Counted from the stretch's first letter, positions 51,542-63,500 are shown. The stretch is DNA of 64,000 nucleotides from Alloalcanivorax balearicus MACL04 (GCF_025532145.1 NZ_ARXS01000003.1:181594-245593); one strand, 5' to 3'. Notes: generated by a model from the sequence alone, not told the origin. A program made the numbers and translations.

Positions 51542-53270
51542 ACGCAATGCCTTGATCGGTTTGGCTGCCTCGCTGTTGTTGCTAGCCGGAATATATTTGG
51601 GCCGTTACGTCACCCCTTCGCAGAGCAGTATATCGATGGCGATGGACAGCAGTGAAACCAACAGCAAAGCGGATGAAAAGGAAGTGCTGTACTGGTATGA
51701 CCCTATGTATCCCCAGCAGCACTTTGACGAGCCCGGGCCCTCACCTTTCATGGATATGGAGTTGGTGCCCCGTTATGCCAATGGTGGTGATGATGGCGAT
51801 CAGCCAACGGTCCGTATTGATGCAGCCATGGTACAAAATCTGGGAATTCGCAGTGCCTCGGTGGTCGTGGCTCAGTCACAATCTCAGCTTGATGTCACGG
51901 GGTTGATTGCTTACAACGACCGCGCCCTGACACGCCTGCAAAGCCCCGCGCCTTCCTTCGTAGACAAGGTCTGGCCTCTGGCTGAGGGCGACACCATCTC
52001 CAGTGGTCAGCCGCTGATGCAATTGAGAGTTCCGGCCTGGACTGGAGCTCAGCATGAATGGCTGGCCGTGCTCGGCAGCGGCAACAACGAACTGATCGTC
52101 GCCGGGCGGGAGCGCCTGTTGTCATTGGGCATGCCTGCATCCCTGATCCGGAGTATTGAACGCCAACGTAAACCGCTGGAAACCTGGACGGTGACAGCTC
52201 CGCATGATGGCGTGATACGCAGTCTCAATGCTCGTGCTGGCATGACGCTGTCGGCCGGTGCTCCCGTGGCGGAGATTCAGTCACTCAACCCCGTGTGGGT
52301 GGAGATAGCAGTCCCGGAACGCCAATTGGGGCAAGTCAGTAGTGGTAACGCTGTTGACGTGACCGTTCAAGGAGTGAAGCCAGCACTGCGTGAGGGGCAA
52401 GTTGCCGACATTCTGCCTCTGGTGGATCAGTCCAGCCGAACTGTGCCGGTGCGAGTGACCTTGTCCAATGACGAGGGTGATCTGCGTCCGGGCATGAGCG
52501 CTCAGGTACGCATTCATGGCGAAGCCACACAGAAAGCATTGGCCGTACCAACCGCAGCCTTATTGCATACAGGAAAGCGCAGCCTGGTGATGCTTGATGA
52601 GGGGGAGGGTCGATATCGTCCGCAGGCAGTGTTGCCGGGGGGCGAGCTGGGAGACCAAACGCTGATCCTGGCAGGGCTGAAGGAAGACCAGAAGGTGGTT
52701 GTCAGTGGTCAGTTCCTGCTCGATTCCGAAGCCAGCCTGCAAGGCATTGCCGTTCAGGAGCTGGCTATGTCAGATGAGACGGAAATGATGAACGCACTGC
52801 ACTATGCCGAAGGTGTTGTCGAGCAACTGAATGGCAGCAAAATAATGCTGGACCATGGCCCTTTCAAGAGCTTGTCCATGCCTGCCATGACCATGCGTTT
52901 TAACCTGGCGAATGAACAAGTAGGCAAAGGGATATCGGTAGGTGATCGCGTGCGCATTGGCATTCGTGATACAGACAAAGGGTTGATTGTGGAGCGCCTA
53001 GAAAAGCAGGTGGCGGAACAAAAAGACACCCAAGTGAATTCGTTGCATTACGCCGAGGGGGTTATCGAGGGGCTATCCGACGGCAAGGTCAAGCTTAAAC
53101 ACGGTCCTTTTAAGACGCTCGGTATGCCTGGCATGACCATGCGCTTTCGTCTTGCCAGCGAACAGGTGGCCAGCGATATAGCAGTGGGCGATCGTGTGCG
53201 CGTCGGCGTCAAAGATACCGATAATGGCTTGACTGTGGTGTCTCTCGACAAACAGGAGGTTGCACCATGA
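51531..53270 (+). CDS. cusB: CusB-like adaptor with two C-terminal CusF-like domains
   Basis: A 579-residue periplasmic adaptor. A membrane anchor (about 8-25) is followed by a heavy-metal-binding segment ([20 protein letters not shown], then MDMELVPRY), the lipoyl/barrel-sandwich and beta-barrel domains (about 90-420), and two tandem CusF-like domains (about 425-500 and 505-575). Each has HYAEGV, HGPFK and a MPxMTMRF copper motif. CusF normally uses a Trp with His and two Met; here Leu/Ser and Leu/Gly replace the Trp position. GAGGAG at 51518-51523 favours the ATG at 51531. Confidence 0.9.
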   Translation: MNIKRNALIGLAASLLLLAGIYLGRYVTPSQSSISMAMDSSETNSKADEKEVLYWYDPMYPQQHFDEPGPSPFMDMELVPRYANGGDDGDQPTVRIDAAMVQNLGIRSASVVVAQSQSQLDVTGLIAYNDRALTRLQSPAPSFVDKVWPLAEGDTISSGQPLMQLRVPAWTGAQHEWLAVLGSGNNELIVAGRERLLSLGMPASLIRSIERQRKPLETWTVTAPHDGVIRSLNARAGMTLSAGAPVAEIQSLNPVWVEIAVPERQLGQVSSGNAVDVTVQGVKPALREGQVADILPLVDQSSRTVPVRVTLSNDEGDLRPGMSAQVRIHGEATQKALAVPTAALLHTGKRSLVMLDEGEGRYRPQAVLPGGELGDQTLILAGLKEDQKVVVSGQFLLDSEASLQGIAVQELAMSDETEMMNALHYAEGVVEQLNGSKIMLDHGPFKSLSMPAMTMRFNLANEQVGKGISVGDRVRIGIRDTDKGLIVERLEKQVAEQKDTQVNSLHYAEGVIEGLSDGKVKLKHGPFKTLGMPGMTMRFRLASEQVASDIAVGDRVRVGVKDTDNGLTVVSLDKQEVAP

Positions 53271-56200
53271 TCGCTACCCTGATTCGCTGGTCGTTGGCTA
53301 ACCGATTTTTGGTGCTGCTGGCGACGCTGTTCATGAGTGCGTGGGGAATCTGGTCTATCAACAATACCCCCGTAGATGCTTTACCGGATCTGTCCGATGT
53401 ACAGGTGATTATCCGCACCAGTTACCCAGGTCAGGCACCGCAGCTGGTGGAAAAACAGGTTACCTATCCACTTGCCACCACCATGCTGGCCGTGCCAGGT
53501 GCGCGCACAGTACGTGGTTACTCGTTCTTCGGTGATAGTTATGTTTACGTGTTGTTTGAAGATGGTACCGACTTGTATTGGGCACGCTCACGGGTGTTGG
53601 AATACCTTAGTCAGGTCCAGTCTGAATTGCCGCGTACAGCACGACCATCACTTGGGCCAGACGCTACCGGTGTCGGCTGGATTTATCAGTACGCATTGAT
53701 CGATCGCACCGGCCAGCATGATCTATCGCAGCTAACCTCGATACAGGACTGGTTTCTAAAATACGAGCTGCAGACTCTGCCTGACGTTGCAGAAGTGGCA
53801 ACCATAGGCGGCATGGTACGTGAGTATCAGGTAGTCCCTGACCCGGTCAAACTCGCCAGCCATGGGATCAGTCATCAACAAGTACGCAAGGCGATAGAAC
53901 AAGCTAACCAGGAAACCGGGGGAGCAGTGCTGACGCTGGGCGAAGCGGAGTTCATGGTGCGCTCCAGTGGCTACCTTCAGCCACTCGAGGATTTCCGAAA
54001 AATCCCACTAAAACTGGTTGATGGAGTGCCAGTACAGCTTGGAGATGTGGCGCAGATTCGCCTTGGTCCGGAGATGCGGCGTGGTATTGCCGAGCTGGAC
54101 GGTGAAGGGGAAGTCGTCGGCGGGGTCGTCATTCTGCGTTCAGGCAAGAACGCCCGCGCCGTGCTATCTGCCGTGCATGAGCGACTTGAGACACTGCGGG
54201 AAAGCTTGCCGGAAGGGGTTGAGATCGTCACCACCTATGATCGAAGTGAGCTGATTGATCGAGCGGTAACAAACCTCAGTTACAAATTGATTGAAGAGTT
54301 CATTGTAGTTGCACTGGTGTGCGTATTGTTTCTTGGCCATTTGCGTTCGTCACTGGTGGCCATCATTTCCCTACCGCTGGGAATCCTTGCTGCCTTTATT
54401 GTGATGCGTTACCAGGGCATCAATGCCAATATCATGTCGCTTGGCGGCATTGCTATCGCTATCGGCGCTATGGTGGATGCAGCAGTGGTGTTAATCGAGA
54501 ACGCTCACAAGAAAATTGAGATTTGGCATCGGGATAACCCAGGGCAATCTCTGACTGGTAATGCGCATTGGCGAGTCATAGAGCAAGCAGCTGTCGAAGT
54601 GGGGCCAGCGCTGTTCTTCTCGTTGCTAATTATTACCTTGTCGTTTATTCCTGTCTTTACCTTGGAAGCACAGGAAGGGCGGCTATTTGGCCCACTGGCA
54701 TTTACCAAAACCTGGGCTATGGCGGCGGCAGCCGGCCTATCGGTGACATTGGTTCCACTGTTAATGGGGTACTGGATTCGGGGAAAGATACCTTCCGAGG
54801 AAAGTAATCCAATCAGTCGCTTTTTGATTAGTTGTTATCAACCCGTACTAGAGCGAGTCTTGGCGTGGCCGAAAACCACCTTGCTGGTTGCCGGTTTAGT
54901 TTTTGTTACCGCCTTTTGGCCGCTAAGTCAGCTTGGTGGTGAATTTTTGCCACCGCTGGATGAGGGCGATTTGCTGTATATGCCAAGTGCCTTACCAGGC
55001 TTGTCAGCACAAAAAGCTACCGAGCTTCTACAGCAGACCGATAGGTTGATCAAAACGGTGCCTGAGGTGGAGCAGGTGTTCGGCAAGGCGGGGCGTGCGC
55101 GGACAGCGACTGACCCTGCACCATTGACGATGTTTGAAACCACCATCCGTTTCAAACCCAAGGACCAATGGCGTGAAGGCATGACAACGGAGAAGCTTGT
55201 CGAGGAGCTGGACCGTATTGTACGCGTGCCTGGACTGGCAAATATCTGGATTCCTCCGATACGCAATCGTATCGACATGCTTGCCACTGGCATCAAGAGC
55301 CCAATTGGCATCAAAGTAGCGGGTAATGACCTAGAGATCATTGACCAGGTGAGTCGTCAAATCGAACAGGTAGCCAAACAAGTACCCGGTGTTTCCTCAG
55401 CATTGGCTGAACGGTTGACTGGTGGTCGTTATGTGGATATCGATATTCGGCGTGGCATTGCGGCTCAGTATGGCCTCAACATCGCGGATATTCAGTCGGT
55501 TGTCAGTGGTTTGATTGGTGGTGAAAACATCGGTGAGACAGTGGAAGGGCTGGAGCGTTACCCGATCAGCCTTCGATATCCTCGCGAGTGGCGCGACACG
55601 GTGCATCGCTTACGCGATTTGCCCATAGTCACTCCCGAAGGAAAACAAATTACCCTCGGAACCGTGGCGGATATCAAGATTACCGATGGGCCACCGATGT
55701 TAAAAAGTGAGAATGGCCGACTGTCTGGGTGGGTGTATATCGATGTTCGGGGGCGTGACCTAGCCTCGGTAGTGGATGATCTACGTGCCTCAGTGAATGA
55801 TGGAGTCAGGCTGCCAGAGGGGGTCAGCTTGTCCTTTGCCGGTCAGTTTGAGTTCCTGGAGCGGGCCAATGCGAGACTGAAAGTGGTGGTGCCGGCGACC
55901 TTACTGATTATTTTCGTACTGTTATTCCTGACCTTTCACCGTATCGGTGAAGCCTTGCTGATTATGGCTACGTTACCGTTTGCGGTGACCGGCGGTATCT
56001 GGTTCTTGTATCTGCTGGACTACAACTTGTCGGTGGCTACTGGTGTCGGCTTCATCGCCCTGGCGGGTGTCGCTGCCGAGTTTGGCGTGATCATGTTGCT
56101 GTACCTAAAGCAGGCGTGGCAGGAGAGGCAGGAGCAGGGCCAAAAGGATGAAGCTGCCTTGATGGGTGCTATCCGTGATGGCGCGGTATTACGTGTTCGA

Positions 56201-56395
56201 CCTAAGGCGATGACTGTAGCTGTTATTATTGCCGGTCTTCTTCCGATTTTCTGGGGGGGAGGCACAGGTAGCGAGATCATGAGCCGCATTGCTGCGCCCA
56301 TGGTAGGAGGGATGGTAACAGCACCTTTGTTATCACTTTTCGTGCTGCCCGCAGCCTATCTGCTGATGCAACGACGCAACAGGAATCCGGGTTAA
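53267..56395 (+). CDS. cusA: CusA-type Cu(I)/Ag(I) RND transporter
   Basis: A 1042-residue RND inner-membrane pump with twelve membrane helices. The three methionines that bind Cu(I)/Ag(I) in E. coli CusA (573, 623, 672) are present one position earlier: Met-572 in LYMPSAL, Met-622 in LTMFETT and Met-671 in RIDMLAT. Helix 4 has the proton-relay block [16 protein letters not shown]. The ATGA overlap with cusB shows coupling. With cusC and cusB it should expel monovalent copper or silver from the periplasm. Confidence 0.95.
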   Translation: MIATLIRWSLANRFLVLLATLFMSAWGIWSINNTPVDALPDLSDVQVIIRTSYPGQAPQLVEKQVTYPLATTMLAVPGARTVRGYSFFGDSYVYVLFEDGTDLYWARSRVLEYLSQVQSELPRTARPSLGPDATGVGWIYQYALIDRTGQHDLSQLTSIQDWFLKYELQTLPDVAEVATIGGMVREYQVVPDPVKLASHGISHQQVRKAIEQANQETGGAVLTLGEAEFMVRSSGYLQPLEDFRKIPLKLVDGVPVQLGDVAQIRLGPEMRRGIAELDGEGEVVGGVVILRSGKNARAVLSAVHERLETLRESLPEGVEIVTTYDRSELIDRAVTNLSYKLIEEFIVVALVCVLFLGHLRSSLVAIISLPLGILAAFIVMRYQGINANIMSLGGIAIAIGAMVDAAVVLIENAHKKIEIWHRDNPGQSLTGNAHWRVIEQAAVEVGPALFFSLLIITLSFIPVFTLEAQEGRLFGPLAFTKTWAMAAAAGLSVTLVPLLMGYWIRGKIPSEESNPISRFLISCYQPVLERVLAWPKTTLLVAGLVFVTAFWPLSQLGGEFLPPLDEGDLLYMPSALPGLSAQKATELLQQTDRLIKTVPEVEQVFGKAGRARTATDPAPLTMFETTIRFKPKDQWREGMTTEKLVEELDRIVRVPGLANIWIPPIRNRIDMLATGIKSPIGIKVAGNDLEIIDQVSRQIEQVAKQVPGVSSALAERLTGGRYVDIDIRRGIAAQYGLNIADIQSVVSGLIGGENIGETVEGLERYPISLRYPREWRDTVHRLRDLPIVTPEGKQITLGTVADIKITDGPPMLKSENGRLSGWVYIDVRGRDLASVVDDLRASVNDGVRLPEGVSLSFAGQFEFLERANARLKVVVPATLLIIFVLLFLTFHRIGEALLIMATLPFAVTGGIWFLYLLDYNLSVATGVGFIALAGVAAEFGVIMLLYLKQAWQERQEQGQKDEAALMGAIRDGAVLRVRPKAMTVAVIIAGLLPIFWGGGTGSEIMSRIAAPMVGGMVTAPLLSLFVLPAAYLLMQRRNRNPG

Positions 56396-56412
56396 CCAAG
56401 CTTAAAGCTTGG
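56396..56412 (+). repeat. Perfect palindrome right after cusA
   Basis: CCAAGCTT and AAGCTTGG flank a single A (56396-56412), immediately after the stop codon. No T-run follows. It may end or stabilise the cus transcript. Confidence 0.5.
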
Positions 56413-56480
56413 GTGGTTGCGATTGTGAATAAGTAAATAGAGCACATAAGGATCGCAATCTTTTGGTCTTGGCACCCTGC

Positions 56481-56512
56481 TTAGTGTCAGATCAGCACTG
56501 ATCTGACACTAA
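56481..56512. promoter_or_regulatory. 32-bp perfect palindrome between the two pump operons
   Basis: TTAGTGTCAGATCAG (56481-56495) and its exact complement (56498-56512) flank CA. It lies about 150 bases before the blaI-like gene. A partial echo of the arm (GTGTCAGTCTGAT) occurs around 56617-56630. It could be an operator for the BlaI-type repressor or a bidirectional terminator for cusA. The same gap holds a run of ten Gs near 56567-56577. Confidence 0.55.
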
Positions 56513-56525
56513 TAATCGGCGGGGG

Positions 56526-56538
56526 TTACAGGTGTTAA
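56526..56538. promoter_or_regulatory. BlaI/CopY-like operator candidate
   Basis: TACAGGTGTT (56527-56536) matches the BlaI/MecI/CopY core TACAnnTGTA at nine of ten positions. It lies 127 bases upstream of the repressor gene. Confidence 0.35.
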
Positions 56539-56662
56539 AGACAAAATTTTTCCGTGTGATGCTGGGAGGGGGGGGGGCTAGCCATACAAAAGCCGATTGA
56601 CGATCGGTTTTATGTGTGTCAGTCTGATTGCCAGATTGATAATCTCTAAGTGGTCAGGATTC

Positions 56663-57049
56663 ATGCAGCTGGGTGAACTAGAAAAGCAAGTCTTGCAATA
56701 CTTCTGGAAGGGGCGCACGGCAGACGCAAAATCTGTCTATGCGCATTTCGAGAAGCAGCGCGGAGGTACCTTGAATACTATCCAGAGCACGCTGGATCGA
56801 TTGTTCAAGAAAGGGCTCCTTTCCCGTGAAAAACAAGGGCATGCCTTTCAATATAGTGCAGCTATGGATCGCCAAGCTTTTATCGCCAAGCTTATCGAAG
56901 AAATTGGCGAAGATTACAGTGCGGATCCTGGCAGTACCCTTATTGCAGCTTTCAGCACCTTTTCTGAAAAGTTGTCGGATGATCAGGTTTCGGCCCTGGA
57001 AAAGCTGATTGAAGCGCGCCGGGCTGCCGACTCGAAGAGTAGTTGCTGA
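56663..57049 (+). CDS. BlaI/MecI/CopY family transcriptional repressor
   Basis: A 128-residue winged-helix repressor: LGELEKQVLQYFWKGRTADAKSVYAHFEKQRGGTLNTIQSTLDRLFKKGLL is the family DNA-binding domain, followed by a helical dimerisation tail (about 85-128). In Gram-positives such repressors control beta-lactamase (BlaI, MecI) or copper (CopY) genes. The CopY Cys motif CxCx4CxC is absent; only one Cys is seen, at the C-terminus. The M56 peptidase gene starts at its stop codon, mirroring blaI-blaR1. Confidence 0.88.
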   Translation: MQLGELEKQVLQYFWKGRTADAKSVYAHFEKQRGGTLNTIQSTLDRLFKKGLLSREKQGHAFQYSAAMDRQAFIAKLIEEIGEDYSADPGSTLIAAFSTFSEKLSDDQVSALEKLIEARRAADSKSSC

Positions 57050-58011
57050 TGATATTCGGCTATCCGGCGTTGTTTCTTCACTTGTTGACGATCCTGATCT
57101 TGGGAATGGTCACAGGAACGATGATGGCTAGTCTGCTGGTTCGTCTGGTTGCCAGTCGTCTGCCGCACTATCAATTGGCTATACGAAGAAACCTACTTTG
57201 GGTCTTTGCCGTTTTTCCGCTGTTTGCCGGGGTGGCTGCAGCGTTGCTTTCCTACCTCCCTGAGTGGAAGCCTCAAGCGAACCTGTGGCTGGCCGACATT
57301 ATTCATTGGCATCATGCCTATCTTTTCTCGCCCGCATCCTGGCATGGGGTATTCTTGTTTTTTTGCCTTATTGGGCTGCTGGCCTTGTTTGCTTGGAGGG
57401 GCTGGCAAGGGGTGTCCGAAGTTCAGCGTCAGCAACTTCTCGGGCTGCTCAGTGAGTGCAACAAAGATGGACTAGCAGAACTAGACACCCCTGTTCCAAT
57501 GGCGTTTGTGGCCGGCTTATGGAGTCCCAAGGCCTATATTACTCGAGGCCTTGCCTCCAGAATCAGTGCGAAAGAGCGGCGGGTTATTAGTCTTCATGAA
57601 CAGGCTCATATTTGTCGCCGCGATCCGTTGGCCAAGTTCGCCTTCTCCCTGTTGACGTGCCTGTATCCCCCCGGTGTACGCCATTTCCTGCAGGCCGAGT
57701 TTGAGCTGGCGATTGAACAGTTGGCTGATGAGTGGGTTGTGCAGCGCTATCCCCAGCCTGCAATTATCGCTCAGGCGTTACTCCAGGTGGAGAAAGTCGC
57801 CGTAAACGCTCAAGACAGGCAAGCAGATGATGCATATAGCTATTTTGCCCGCCATGCGGTTGAACGGCGTGTTCATCACCTGCTAGGCGTCAGTGAATAT
57901 CGTGCTTTGCCTGTGGTGACTGTTGTAGTGCTTGCTATTTCTGCAACATTAAGCAGCGCGGCCGGTGTTGACGTGCTCCATCATTTATTCGAAACCCTTT
58001 TCCTTCATTGA
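57049..58011 (+). CDS. M56-family membrane metallopeptidase (BlaR1/MecR1-like, no sensor domain)
   Basis: A 320-residue membrane protein with helices near 5-30, 45-70, 95-120 and 295-315 and the zinc motif SLHEQAHICRRDP in the cytoplasmic loop, then ELAIEQLADEWVVQRY. In BlaR1 and MecR1 the M56 domain cuts the repressor when the extracellular penicillin-binding domain is triggered; that sensor domain is missing here. The start (ATG 57049) shares the repressor stop. The likely job is cleavage of the BlaI-like protein to release the pump genes, perhaps on sensing metal or envelope stress; this is inference. Confidence 0.85.
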   Translation: MIFGYPALFLHLLTILILGMVTGTMMASLLVRLVASRLPHYQLAIRRNLLWVFAVFPLFAGVAAALLSYLPEWKPQANLWLADIIHWHHAYLFSPASWHGVFLFFCLIGLLALFAWRGWQGVSEVQRQQLLGLLSECNKDGLAELDTPVPMAFVAGLWSPKAYITRGLASRISAKERRVISLHEQAHICRRDPLAKFAFSLLTCLYPPGVRHFLQAEFELAIEQLADEWVVQRYPQPAIIAQALLQVEKVAVNAQDRQADDAYSYFARHAVERRVHHLLGVSEYRALPVVTVVVLAISATLSSAAGVDVLHHLFETLFLH

Positions 58012-58021
58012 GAGAGTTCAG

Positions 58022-59332
58022 ATGAGCTGGATTTCTGTTTTTTTTACGCGTAAAAAACCGATTGCCAATCGGTATTTGGCGCACTTGATGCTGCCCATTT
58101 TACTGCTGATAGGTCAGACCGCTTTAGTGGAGGATGCGGCGGCAGCCTCGCTGACTCTACAGCAAGCTATTGAGCGCAGCCTCACTCAGCATCCGCAACT
58201 GGAAGCCATGTCATTTCGTGCTGGCGCGTCGCAGGCACAAATTAACCAAGCTAAATTAAGAACCGCTACCGAAGTCCAGCTCGAAGTAGAAGATGCGCTC
58301 GGTAGCGGTGTCTACGAGGGGGCTGACAGCGCCCAGGCGACCTTGAGTCTGAGCTGGGCTTTGGAAGGTAAACAGATAGATAGTCGGGTCGGCGCCGCTG
58401 AAGCGCGCCAGTCTCTGGTTACCATCGAGCTTGAGCGCCAGCGATTTGATGTAGGGGCGCGTACCGCACAAGCATTTCTCACTGCCCTGTCTTACCAGGA
58501 ACGATTGGCTGTAGCCGAAGGGGCAAGAGACAGTGCGGCCCAATCTCTTGAAGAGATACGTCGCCGTGGTCGGGCAGGGGGGGCATCCCGAGTGGATGTC
58601 CTGCGTACAGAGGTGGAATTGCGTCGCCGTGAACTTGATGTGGAAGACCTGGAGCATGAGCTGGCGGTAGCCCGTCAGCAGCTTGCAGCGCAATGGGGTG
58701 ACAGTGATTCAGCGGACTTTGAGCTCCTCGGACAGCTTCAGACAAATCAGACGCTGGTATCCATGGAGGATCTGAAAGTCAGACTGAAAGACAGCCCTAG
58801 AGTCAAAATCTTCCTAACCCGAGCCAGGGTGAATGAATCGGAGATGGCGATAGCCAAGTCTGATGCGCTTGCAAGTTGGCGCTTTTCTGCGGGTGTGCGT
58901 CGCTATGAGGCAACAGATGATTTTGGCGTAGTGGCCGGTGTTGCGATTCCTCTGGGTAAAAATCGGCGCAATGAAGTGAGGGTCAGCGAATTGCAGGCTA
59001 AACGATCAGTCAATCAAGCCATGGCGATCAGCGAGGAATCGCGTTTAAAAGCCAGGCTGTTTGAGTTGTATCAAGCCTTACAGCACAGCCGGCATCAGAC
59101 CAGCACCTTGCATGAAGAAATTATTCCTCGGCTAAAGAAGGCGGTGGCTGAGGCAAATAAAGCATATTCGGTTGGCCGTTTTACTTATCTGGAATGGCAA
59201 TCCGTTAAACAGGAATTGCTGGATGCTCGATTGGCGTTGATCAGTGCGCAGTTGAGCTCCCACGTTAATCTCACAGAAATTGAACGTCTCACCGGAATAT
59301 CTCTCTCTGCAAACAGTAAGGAGAAAAATTAA
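58022..59332 (+). CDS. czcC: TolC-family outer-membrane channel of a Czc-type efflux system
   Basis: A 436-residue outer-membrane factor. A signal-anchor-like stretch (about 22-45) precedes the mature start SLTLQQAIERSLTQHPQLEAMSFRAGASQAQINQAKL, followed by the two helical repeats, with YSVGRFTYLEWQSVKQELLDARLALISAQ near the end. It follows the M56 gene by 10 bases and overlaps the adaptor gene by one base, so all belong to one operon. Confidence 0.87.
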   Translation: MSWISVFFTRKKPIANRYLAHLMLPILLLIGQTALVEDAAAASLTLQQAIERSLTQHPQLEAMSFRAGASQAQINQAKLRTATEVQLEVEDALGSGVYEGADSAQATLSLSWALEGKQIDSRVGAAEARQSLVTIELERQRFDVGARTAQAFLTALSYQERLAVAEGARDSAAQSLEEIRRRGRAGGASRVDVLRTEVELRRRELDVEDLEHELAVARQQLAAQWGDSDSADFELLGQLQTNQTLVSMEDLKVRLKDSPRVKIFLTRARVNESEMAIAKSDALASWRFSAGVRRYEATDDFGVVAGVAIPLGKNRRNEVRVSELQAKRSVNQAMAISEESRLKARLFELYQALQHSRHQTSTLHEEIIPRLKKAVAEANKAYSVGRFTYLEWQSVKQELLDARLALISAQLSSHVNLTEIERLTGISLSANSKEKN

Positions 59333-60564
59333 TGAAAGTAGCAATAAAAAATATTGGTCTGCTGTTAGTGGTTTGTCTATTGGCGATTCTCCCTACTGTT
59401 GGTATTGCTGCTGGTGCTGTTGAAAATGAAGAGGCCGAGCCTGATAAGGGACCCAATAACGGTCTGATGCTTCGCGAAGGAAATTTTGTGGTGGAGCTGG
59501 CTATCTTTGAGACCGGAGTGCCGCCAGAGTATCGCGCCTGGATAACCGACGATGGTAAGGCAGTGGATCCGGAAGTAGTGGAACTTGAGGTTGTGCTGAC
59601 ACGGCTTGGCGGCGTGCGTGATGAAATCGGTTTTACTGTTCAGGAGTCGTTTTTGCGCGGAGATATGGAAATATATGAGCCTCATTCATTCAAGGTGACG
59701 GTAACCGCGCAATATCAGGGGAAGAACTACCAATGGCAGTATGACAGTTTTGAAGGCCGCACAACCATCGATCAAGAAGTCGCTGACTCCATGGGTGTTG
59801 TCACGGAAGTCGCTGGTCCCGCTCTCTTGCATGAGACTATTTCTGCCTACGGAAAGCTGAAGCTTCCTCCTTCTGGAAAGCGAGAGCTGCGAGCTCGTTT
59901 TACAGGACAGATTGTCCGTGTGCACAAAAAACTTGGTGATACGGTTTCCCGTGGAGATATTCTTTTTACTATCGAAAGTAACGATAGCCTACGGTCTTAC
60001 TCATTGCGTGCCCCTATGCCCGGTGTGATCGCTTTTATGGATGGGGGGGCTGGTGAGGCGACCGGAGAACGTATCTTGGCCGTCATAGTAGATATCGAGC
60101 AAACCCAGGCAGAAGTCGCGGTCTATCCTCTTGACCGCCAGCGGGTAAAAGAGGGTAACCGGGTCATGTTGAAGCAGGCAGGTGGCAAGACGCCGGTGTC
60201 TGGCGAGGTGATCTTTATTGAACCTATGGCTGTCTCGGGCCAGTCCCTGAACGTGCTAATAAAACTAGACAAGCTTCCTTTAGGCTGGAAGCCGGGGCAA
60301 TTTGTGGCTGCTGAAATCGAAGTGGCTAAGCATCCGGTCGACCTTGCTGTGAAACGTATTGGGTTGCAGGGATTCAGGGATTTTACCGTAGTGTTTGCCA
60401 AGGTAGGGCAGCAGTATGAGGTGCGCATGCTGGAGCTGGGTCGCCAGGATAAAGAGTGGGTGGAGGTGCTCGGTGGTTTGAAGCCCGGCACCGAATATGT
60501 CAGTGAGAACAGCTTCCTTCTCAAGGCCGATGTCGAAAAGTCCGGCGCTTCCCACGATCACTAA
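59332..60564 (+). CDS. czcB: CzcB-type periplasmic adaptor
   Basis: A 410-residue membrane-fusion protein. An N-terminal signal (to IAAGA) is followed by an extra beta domain (about 40-140) typical of CzcB subfamilies. The barrel-sandwich domain (about 180-240: ELRARFTGQIVRVHKKLGDTVSRGDILFTIES and APMPGVIAFMD) and the beta-barrel follow. The C-terminal end is HDH. It overlaps czcC and is followed by czcA after 12 bases. Confidence 0.87.
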   Translation: MKVAIKNIGLLLVVCLLAILPTVGIAAGAVENEEAEPDKGPNNGLMLREGNFVVELAIFETGVPPEYRAWITDDGKAVDPEVVELEVVLTRLGGVRDEIGFTVQESFLRGDMEIYEPHSFKVTVTAQYQGKNYQWQYDSFEGRTTIDQEVADSMGVVTEVAGPALLHETISAYGKLKLPPSGKRELRARFTGQIVRVHKKLGDTVSRGDILFTIESNDSLRSYSLRAPMPGVIAFMDGGAGEATGERILAVIVDIEQTQAEVAVYPLDRQRVKEGNRVMLKQAGGKTPVSGEVIFIEPMAVSGQSLNVLIKLDKLPLGWKPGQFVAAEIEVAKHPVDLAVKRIGLQGFRDFTVVFAKVGQQYEVRMLELGRQDKEWVEVLGGLKPGTEYVSENSFLLKADVEKSGASHDH

Positions 60565-60576
60565 AGGCCTGTAGAT

Positions 60577-63500
60577 ATGCTAGAAATCATAATTCAACAC
60601 GCCATCCAGCGCCGCCGTTTGGTGCTGGTGGTTGTCGCTCTTCTGTCTTTTCTTGGATTGTGGAATTTCAGTCGCTTGCCGATTGACGCGGTGCCGGATA
60701 TCACAAATGTCCAGGTGATGATCAATACTGAGGCGCCGGGATATACCCCGTTGGAAGTTGAGCAGCGGGTTACCTATCCGATTGAAACCACGTTGGCTGG
60801 CCTACCTGGGCTCGAATATACCCGCTCGGTCTCCCGTTATGGCTTATCTCAAGTAACAGCAATTTTCAGTGACGACACTGACGTCTACTTTGCTCGACAA
60901 CTAGTAAGTGAGCGGTTATCAGGTGCCCGTTCAGATCTGCCTATGGGTTTGCAACCAGAGATGGGGCCAATCGCTACCGGGCTGGGTGAGATCTTTATGT
61001 TTACGGTGGATGCGGAACCCGGTGCCGTTGATGCACAGGGCAATTCCATTACACCCACGGACCTGCGTTCAGTGCATGATTGGATCATTCGCCCGCAATT
61101 GTTGCGTGTGCCCGGTGTTGTTGAGGTGAACCCCATTGGGGGCTATAAGCGGGAAATTTTGGTGGCTCTTGATCCGGGTAGGTTACTTGCAGCCGGTATC
61201 AGTCAGCAACAGATCGTAGAGGCTGTGGAGGCCAATAATCAAAATCGTGGTGTGGGATTTGTAGAGCAGAACGGCTCTCAATGGTTGCTGCGGGTGCCGG
61301 GTCAAGTTGTCTCACTTGAGGCTCTTTCCAATACCCTTGTGACGGCAGAGGATGGCAGTCGGTTACGACTTAAGGATGTGGCTACGGTAGAAGAGGGGCT
61401 GGAGTTACGTTCGGGAGCGGCAACCCAGAATGGCCGCGAAGTGGTAATGAGTACGGTGTTTATGCTGGTCGGTGAAAACAGCCGAACGGTCGCTAGCGCA
61501 GTGGGTGAAAAGCTTGAGGAAATCAAGGCTGGCCTACCGGAAGGTATTACCGCCACCGCTGTCTACGACCGCACCGGTCTGGTAGAAAAAACCCTGGAAA
61601 CTGTACAAAAAAACCTATTGGAAGGGGCGTTGCTGGTCATCGTTATCCTGTTCCTTTTGCTGGGTAATGTTCGTGCAGCGCTTCTAACTGCTGCTGTGAT
61701 TCCCATTGCCATGTTAATGACCATTACTGGCATGGTACATGCGCGAGTAAGTGCAAATTTGATGAGCCTGGGTGCGCTGGATTTTGGTTTGCTGGTGGAT
61801 GGTGCAATCATCATCGTGGAGAATTGCCTGCGCCGACTGAGCCAAGCGAAGGGAGCGGGGTCGTCACCAAGTCAGAAAGAGCGTCTGGTTATTGTCTTTA
61901 CGGCAACCAAAGAGGTGATGCGGCCTGCACTGTTTGGTGTCTTTATCATTACCGCCGTCTATCTTCCGATATTTTCCTTGTCCGGTGTAGAAGGGAAGAT
62001 GTTTCATCCCATGGCGCTGACAGTGATCATAGCCTTGGCTAGCGCCATGTTGTTGTCAGTAACGTTTGTGCCTGCCTGTGTAGCTTTGCTTTTTCGCAAT
62101 GGAGTGGAAGAGAAGGAAAATAGAGCCATGATAGGGTTGCGAAATAGCTACCAACGTCTGGTAAAAAAAGCCGTAGATCTGCGTATGGTGGTTGTCCCTT
62201 TGGCTGTATTCGTTGTGCTCGGATCAATTTTTATGGCCAGTCGTCTTGGCAGTGAGTTCGTGCCGAATTTGGATGAAGGGGATATTGCTATGCATGCCCT
62301 TCGCATCCCTGGAACCTCCCTTGGTCAAGCAATTTCGATGCAGAGAACGCTGGAAGAAAAAATCCGGAAGATGCCTGAAGTGGAGAAAGTTTTCGCCAAA
62401 ATTGGCACAGCCGATGTGGCAACCGATGCCGTTCCACCCAGTGTTGCGGACAACTTCATTATTCTCAAGCCTAGGGACCAGTGGCCAGATCCAGGGAAAT
62501 CCAAGGCGCAAGTCGTCGAGGATTTATCTGCCATCGTCGATACTGTTCCGGGTAGTCGTTATGAATTTCTGCAACCGATACAGATGCGCTTTAACGAGCT
62601 GCTTGCCGGTGTTCGCGCGGAGCTGGCTATTAAAGTATTCGGTGATGACTTCAAACAGCTTGAGGCAGTGGGAGAGCAGATTGAAAGTGTGGTGTCTGAA
62701 ATAGACGGGGCTGCGGACATTCAGATGGAGCAAGTAACTGGCCTACCTGTTTTGACGATTACACCTAAGGAGTCAGTGTTATCGTCGTATGGCCTAGATA
62801 AGTCAACGCTGCAATCCCAGTTGTCTATAGCATTAGGGGGTGAAGTGGCAGGGCGTTTCTATGAGGGTGATCGTCGAGCCGATATCGTCGTTCGACTGGC
62901 TGAAAAATATCGAACCGACATGGAAGGCTTGGGATATCTTCCTATTCAGGTTCCTGGTTTCGGTTCGATTCCCTTGCGCGAGCTGGCTAGTATTGACTTG
63001 GTTGATGGATTCAACCAAGTCAACCGTGAAAATGGCAAGCGTAGGGTGGTCGTCACCGCTAATGTGCGTGGCCGAGATCTAGGTTCGTTTGTGGAGGAAA
63101 TTCGCGAAGCCATCAATGAAACCGTACAGGTGCCGGCAGGTTACTGGGTGGAATACGGCGGCACCTATGAAAAACTGCAATCTGCTAGTCAGCGACTGAC
63201 GCTGGTTGTGCCACTGACATTGTTGATGATTGTGGCGCTGCTGTATTTTGCACTGGGTTCTATCAAGGATTCACTCGTGATCTTTACTGGTGTGCCGCTA
63301 GCGTTGACGGGCGGTGTGCTACTGCTGTTTCTCAGAGATATCCCCTTTTCCATTTCTGCAGCTGTGGGTTTCATCGCGCTCTCGGGTATTGCCATCCTCA
63401 ATGGGTTGGTAATGGTGTCGTTTATCCGTGAGTTGATGCATGAAGGTGTAACGCTGGATGACGCGATTATTGAAGGCGCGGTGACCAGGTTACGGCCAAT

